From Zeimonas sp032027205 (GTDB lineage Bacteria; Pseudomonadota; Gammaproteobacteria; Burkholderiales; Burkholderiaceae_E): a stretch of DNA of 64,000 nucleotides. The notes under the pieces were generated by a model. It was not told the origin of the DNA. It was given only the letters and a program-made list of their open reading frames with translations, and made no database searches. The position numbers and the translations under genes are program-made. This document shows, piece after piece, positions 61,993 through 64,000 of the stretch. Each line of letters begins with the position of its first letter. Position 1 is the stretch's first letter. The stretch lies in the NCBI GenBank assembly GCA_032027205.1, contig JAVSMN010000001.1:1426001-1490000 (forward strand), read 5' to 3'.

Positions 61993-62837
61993 CGCCGACG
62001 CGGCGCCGAGAGCTCACTCGATGGATCCACGAACGGTTCCAGGTGAGCTTGACGCGAGCGTGTCGGCTGGGTGGGGTCAGCCGGGCCGGTTGGTACCGGC
62101 GCAGCACCGCACGGGATCACAGTGGGCTGCAGATGCGAATTCGCGATCTCGCGCTCAGCCGGCCACGCTTCGGCTATCGGCGCATCCATGTGCTGCTGCG
62201 TCGCGAGGGCTGGCTGATCAACCTGAAACGCGTACATCGGCTCTACCGCCTGGAAGGGCTGCAGGTGCGAATGCGGGTCAGGCGACGCAAGCGGCTCAGC
62301 CTGCATCGCGGCCCCGCGCCCGCAGCGCGGGCCCTTGATGAACGGTGGAGCATGGATTTCGTCCACGATCAGCTGGTCGACGGCAGGACGTTTCGTGTGC
62401 TGACCGTCGTCGACAATTGGAGTCGTGAGAGCGTATTGCTGGAGGCCGGGTTCCGGCTCACCGGCCAGAGCGTCGTGGCGGCACTGGCGAGAGTGGCAAC
62501 CCGACGCAAGCTTCCGCGTTCGATCACCGTCGACCATGGCACCGAGTTCACCTCGCGGGCTTTGGATGAATGGGCGTGGGCGAGCGGAGTACAGCTGGAC
62601 TTCACGCGACCCGGCAGGCCCACCGATAATGGGCTGTGCGAGTCGTTCAATGGTCGGCTGCGCGATGAATGCCTGAACGTCACCGAGTTTGAATCGATTG
62701 CCCATGCGCATCAAAGGCTGGAGGCTTGGCGCACCGACTACAACGAGCAACGTCCACATGGCGCACTCGGTCATCTGACCCCGAGTGAATACGCCCGATC
62801 AGGTCGGACCCATGCTTCGGAAGGCGAGTCACCCTAG
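61986..62837 (+). CDS. IS3-family transposase OrfB
   Basis: About 283 residues read after the frameshift; no good independent start is seen. HTH_21-type helix (VSLTRACRLGGVSRAGWYRR), integrase core WSMDFVHDQL, SITVDHGTEFTSR and NGLCESFNGRLRDECLN (D, D, E), ending with the typical NEQRPHGALGHLTPSEYA. Confidence 0.9.
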   Translation, partial: ALTPTRRRELTRWIHERFQVSLTRACRLGGVSRAGWYRRSTARDHSGLQMRIRDLALSRPRFGYRRIHVLLRREGWLINLKRVHRLYRLEGLQVRMRVRRRKRLSLHRGPAPAARALDERWSMDFVHDQLVDGRTFRVLTVVDNWSRESVLLEAGFRLTGQSVVAALARVATRRKLPRSITVDHGTEFTSRALDEWAWASGVQLDFTRPGRPTDNGLCESFNGRLRDECLNVTEFESIAHAHQRLEAWRTDYNEQRPHGALGHLTPSEYARSGRTHASEGESP

Positions 62838-62838
62838 T

Positions 62839-63105
62839 TCAGAACCGTCTACAAAATGGGGCAACGTCATCGTCAAAGCGGACTCTAATCCCGGGCGGGA
62901 CTGATTCAGGGGAGCAGGTCAGGTAAAGACAATCTGCGTTAACGCCACCATCAAGGGGGTCGAAATACGGGATCTCATACCCGCTACCCATCTCTATTCG
63001 GAGACTTCTAACGAAAGCCGAAACCGGTGCGACGTGGTCGTCTTCAATTGCTGCGAGACGCTGCTGGCGCGCTTCGGGTGATCTGAGAATCTTCGGCGCG
63101 CCCAT
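62839..63105 (-). pseudogene. Truncated cassette gene, possibly uracil-DNA-glycosylase-like
   Basis: 88 codons: SPEARQQRLAAIEDDHVAPV and GYEIPYFDPLDGGVNADCLY resemble the N terminus of a uracil-DNA-glycosylase-like family (EIPYFDPxDGGxxAxxLFLLE). The expected remainder (about 150 residues) is absent: the frame ends at the right end of IS3 element 2. The start follows an attC-like site by about 15 bp, so it was an integron cassette gene before the IS insertion. Confidence 0.55.
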
Positions 63106-63120
63106 GTCTTCGCTTATGTC

Positions 63121-63219
63121 GACTAACGTTCAAGCTCAGCGGCCGGCAAAAGAGGCGCGGCTTTTGCGCAAGCAAAAGGCGTGACGCATTTGACGGTCCG
63201 CTGCAGCGAAATGTTAGGC
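63121..63219 (-). repeat. attC site of an integron cassette
   Basis: Minus strand: R'' GCCTAAC (consensus RYYYAAC), then CGCTGCAGCGGACC, a long centre with a stem (GCCTTTTGCTTGCGCAAAAGCCGC), the matching GGCCGCTGAGC and R' GTTAGTC (consensus GTTRRRY). 99 bp. It starts 11 bp after the stop of the upstream gene (63230), as in a cassette. Confidence 0.8.
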
Positions 63220-63229
63220 CGCACCATCA

Positions 63230-63652
63230 TCATTTCTGTCCGCGAATCCACAGCGGGTGAATGTACTGACCATGGATGGAACGTAGCTCTGGCTCATTCG
63301 TGTGTCGGAGCTGGCCACTCGCTGAATCGTGCCGAAAGCGACTGTAGGCCTCGCTGTCAGCCGCAAGAATCTCAAGAGCACCGCGACGAACCCGCCAAGT
63401 CGATTCATTGGCATTGCGACCTTCTCCGATGTCACCGTTATCCAGGAACGTGAGCACTTTCGACTGGCCGGTCATCGGATTGAATACGAAGTTAAATCGC
63501 CTCCCATTCAGAAGCAGCTTCCCAAGCTTGCGCGAAGAAAGCCACCATCTCAATGGCCCAGCAAGCCAAGCGACCGCTGCCAGGAAAGCCGTTGCCAAGA
63601 TAGTGGCAATGATCTGCCCCGCGATCGAGCTAAGTAAGGCGTCTGGATCCAT
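63230..63652 (-). CDS. Cassette gene, predicted membrane-anchored protein
   Basis: 140 residues with one N-terminal helix (IAGQIIATILATAFLAAVAW) and a soluble part with a repeated beta pattern (RRFNFVFNPMTGQSKVLTFL; STWRVRRGALEILAADS). No family recognised. Flanked by attC sites on both sides, so it is a complete integron cassette gene. Codon use is less GC-rich than the core of the window. Confidence 0.75.
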   Translation of the reverse strand: MDPDALLSSIAGQIIATILATAFLAAVAWLAGPLRWWLSSRKLGKLLLNGRRFNFVFNPMTGQSKVLTFLDNGDIGEGRNANESTWRVRRGALEILAADSEAYSRFRHDSASGQLRHTNEPELRSIHGQYIHPLWIRGQK

Positions 63653-63670
63653 CGGCGACCTTGCGCTGCG

Positions 63671-63728
63671 GCCTAACGTTAGAATTCACCGGCTGCCAAA
63701 GGCAGTCCGGTGCGACGACCGGTTAGGT
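63671..63728 (-). repeat. attC site of an integron cassette
   Basis: Minus strand: R'' ACCTAAC, inner CACCGGACTGCC and GGCAGCCGGTG around TTT, and R' GTTAGGC. The two inner arms pair except for one extra base, the extrahelical base typical of attC. 58 bp. It lies 10 bp after the stop of the gene at 63739. Confidence 0.85.
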
Positions 63729-63738
63729 CGGGGCATGC

Positions 63739-64000
63739 CTATGAGATTTTCCGAATGGAGACCACCGCCGACTCAATTTTCAGGGTATCTCGGTCGAACC
63801 ACGTGGCCTGACCGTCCATAGCGAGTCGATCTGGGCTGACAATGAGCTGGATAAGGCCGTTGCCTGTTGTATTTCCTTTCTCTCCAACCTTTTCGTACGA
63901 ACCGAATACGAGGTTGTGCTTGATTCGTAAGTCGTAGAGAAACCTCCGCTTCTCAGACTTCGTCTCCCCTTCTCCGGACACGCTGCTTCCAAGATGACGA
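63739..64000 (-). CDS. Cassette gene of unknown function, 5' end beyond the window
   Basis: The frame is open to the right edge; a GTG at 63981 would give 80 residues but the start may lie outside. The visible part (RRFLYDLRIKHNLVFGSYEK; NTTGNGLIQLIVSPDRLAMD) has no recognised domain. Followed by the attC site at 63671. Confidence 0.6.
   Translation of the reverse strand, partial: RHLGSSVSGEGETKSEKRRFLYDLRIKHNLVFGSYEKVGEKGNTTGNGLIQLIVSPDRLAMDGQATWFDRDTLKIESAVVSIRKIS

Larger units (their letters stand above)
61678..62836 (+). mobile_element. IS3-family element 2 (IS407-like group)
   Basis: About 1.16 kb, read on the plus strand, four bases from the left end of element 1. Imperfect terminal repeats: TGGAGTAGCCTGCCTCCGGA at the left and the complement of TAGGGTGACTCGCCTTCCGA at the right end. 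Ends are estimated by eye. Its right end cuts into a minus-strand cassette gene. Confidence 0.78.

Noticed and set aside
1..64000. Search for tRNA, rRNA, CRISPR arrays and a replication origin
   Set aside because: No T-arm (GGTTCGAATCC-like) context with a matching acceptor stem, no rRNA segments, no regularly spaced repeats and no DnaA-box cluster were seen by eye; a covariance search would be needed to exclude short RNAs.

Overview
The window is GC-rich, densely packed DNA from a bacterial chromosome. High GC, a branched-chain amino acid (liv) transport operon, many c-type cytochromes, a CusRS/RND metal-efflux set, a CcmI-like protein and IS21/IS3 elements together suggest a betaproteobacterium, probably Burkholderiales-like. 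That assignment is inference. No rRNA, tRNA or CRISPR array was recognised.

Region 1 (1-18.4 kb) is a metal and redox island. It opens with the end of a cation diffusion facilitator. A minus-strand efflux operon follows (TolC-like outer-membrane protein, small His-rich protein, membrane-fusion protein, CusA/CzcA-type RND pump, small periplasmic protein, CBS-BON protein), with a divergent response regulator/sensor kinase pair and a palindrome between them. Next is a tightly overlapping operon: cystathionine beta-synthase, a transsulfuration PLP enzyme, a PfkB kinase and a Cu(I)-type P-type ATPase. Four small c-type cytochromes and a SHOCT protein surround it.

Region 2 (18.4-37.6 kb) is mostly metabolism: a secreted amidase, and a liv operon ending in an enoyl-CoA hydratase. 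In that operon the binding-protein gene is separated from the ABC genes by about 880 bp holding two large inverted-repeat structures. Then come a YyaL/DUF255 protein, an SDR, a beta-propeller protein paired with a ubiquitin-like MoaD/ThiS protein ending in Gly-Gly, two split-barrel flavin-type proteins (one fused to GAF), hemerythrin, TetR, cupin, pyruvyl-transferase and DsrE-like genes, and a broken phospholipase D gene.

Region 3 (38-46 kb) is the highlight: a complete MtrCAB-type extracellular electron conduit. A perfect FNR/Anr-type palindrome lies upstream of a monoheme cytochrome, a NapC/NirT-type tetraheme quinol dehydrogenase, a decaheme lipoprotein (MtrC/OmcA family), a decaheme periplasmic cytochrome (MtrA/DmsE), an outer-membrane barrel (MtrB/PioB) and a CcmI-like TPR protein. 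Electrons could pass from the quinol pool through the periplasm and the MtrAB porin to MtrC at the surface, or in reverse.

Region 4 (46-64 kb) is accessory DNA. It holds CreA, a frameshifted phospholipase, an FAD monooxygenase with a 66-bp duplicate fragment 2.5 kb away, and many small minus-strand enzymes (VOC, AhpD-like, cupin, methyltransferase, YciI, NTF2-like, acetyltransferase). Several gene remnants lie among them. Four sites at 55.9, 57.6, 63.1 and 63.7 kb look like integron attC sites in the same orientation, so at least 55.8-64 kb reads as a cassette array, or a decayed one. The array is interrupted by an IS21-like element cut in istB by an IS3 element, with a second IS3 element abutting. 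If it is a complete integron, the integrase would lie to the right of this window.
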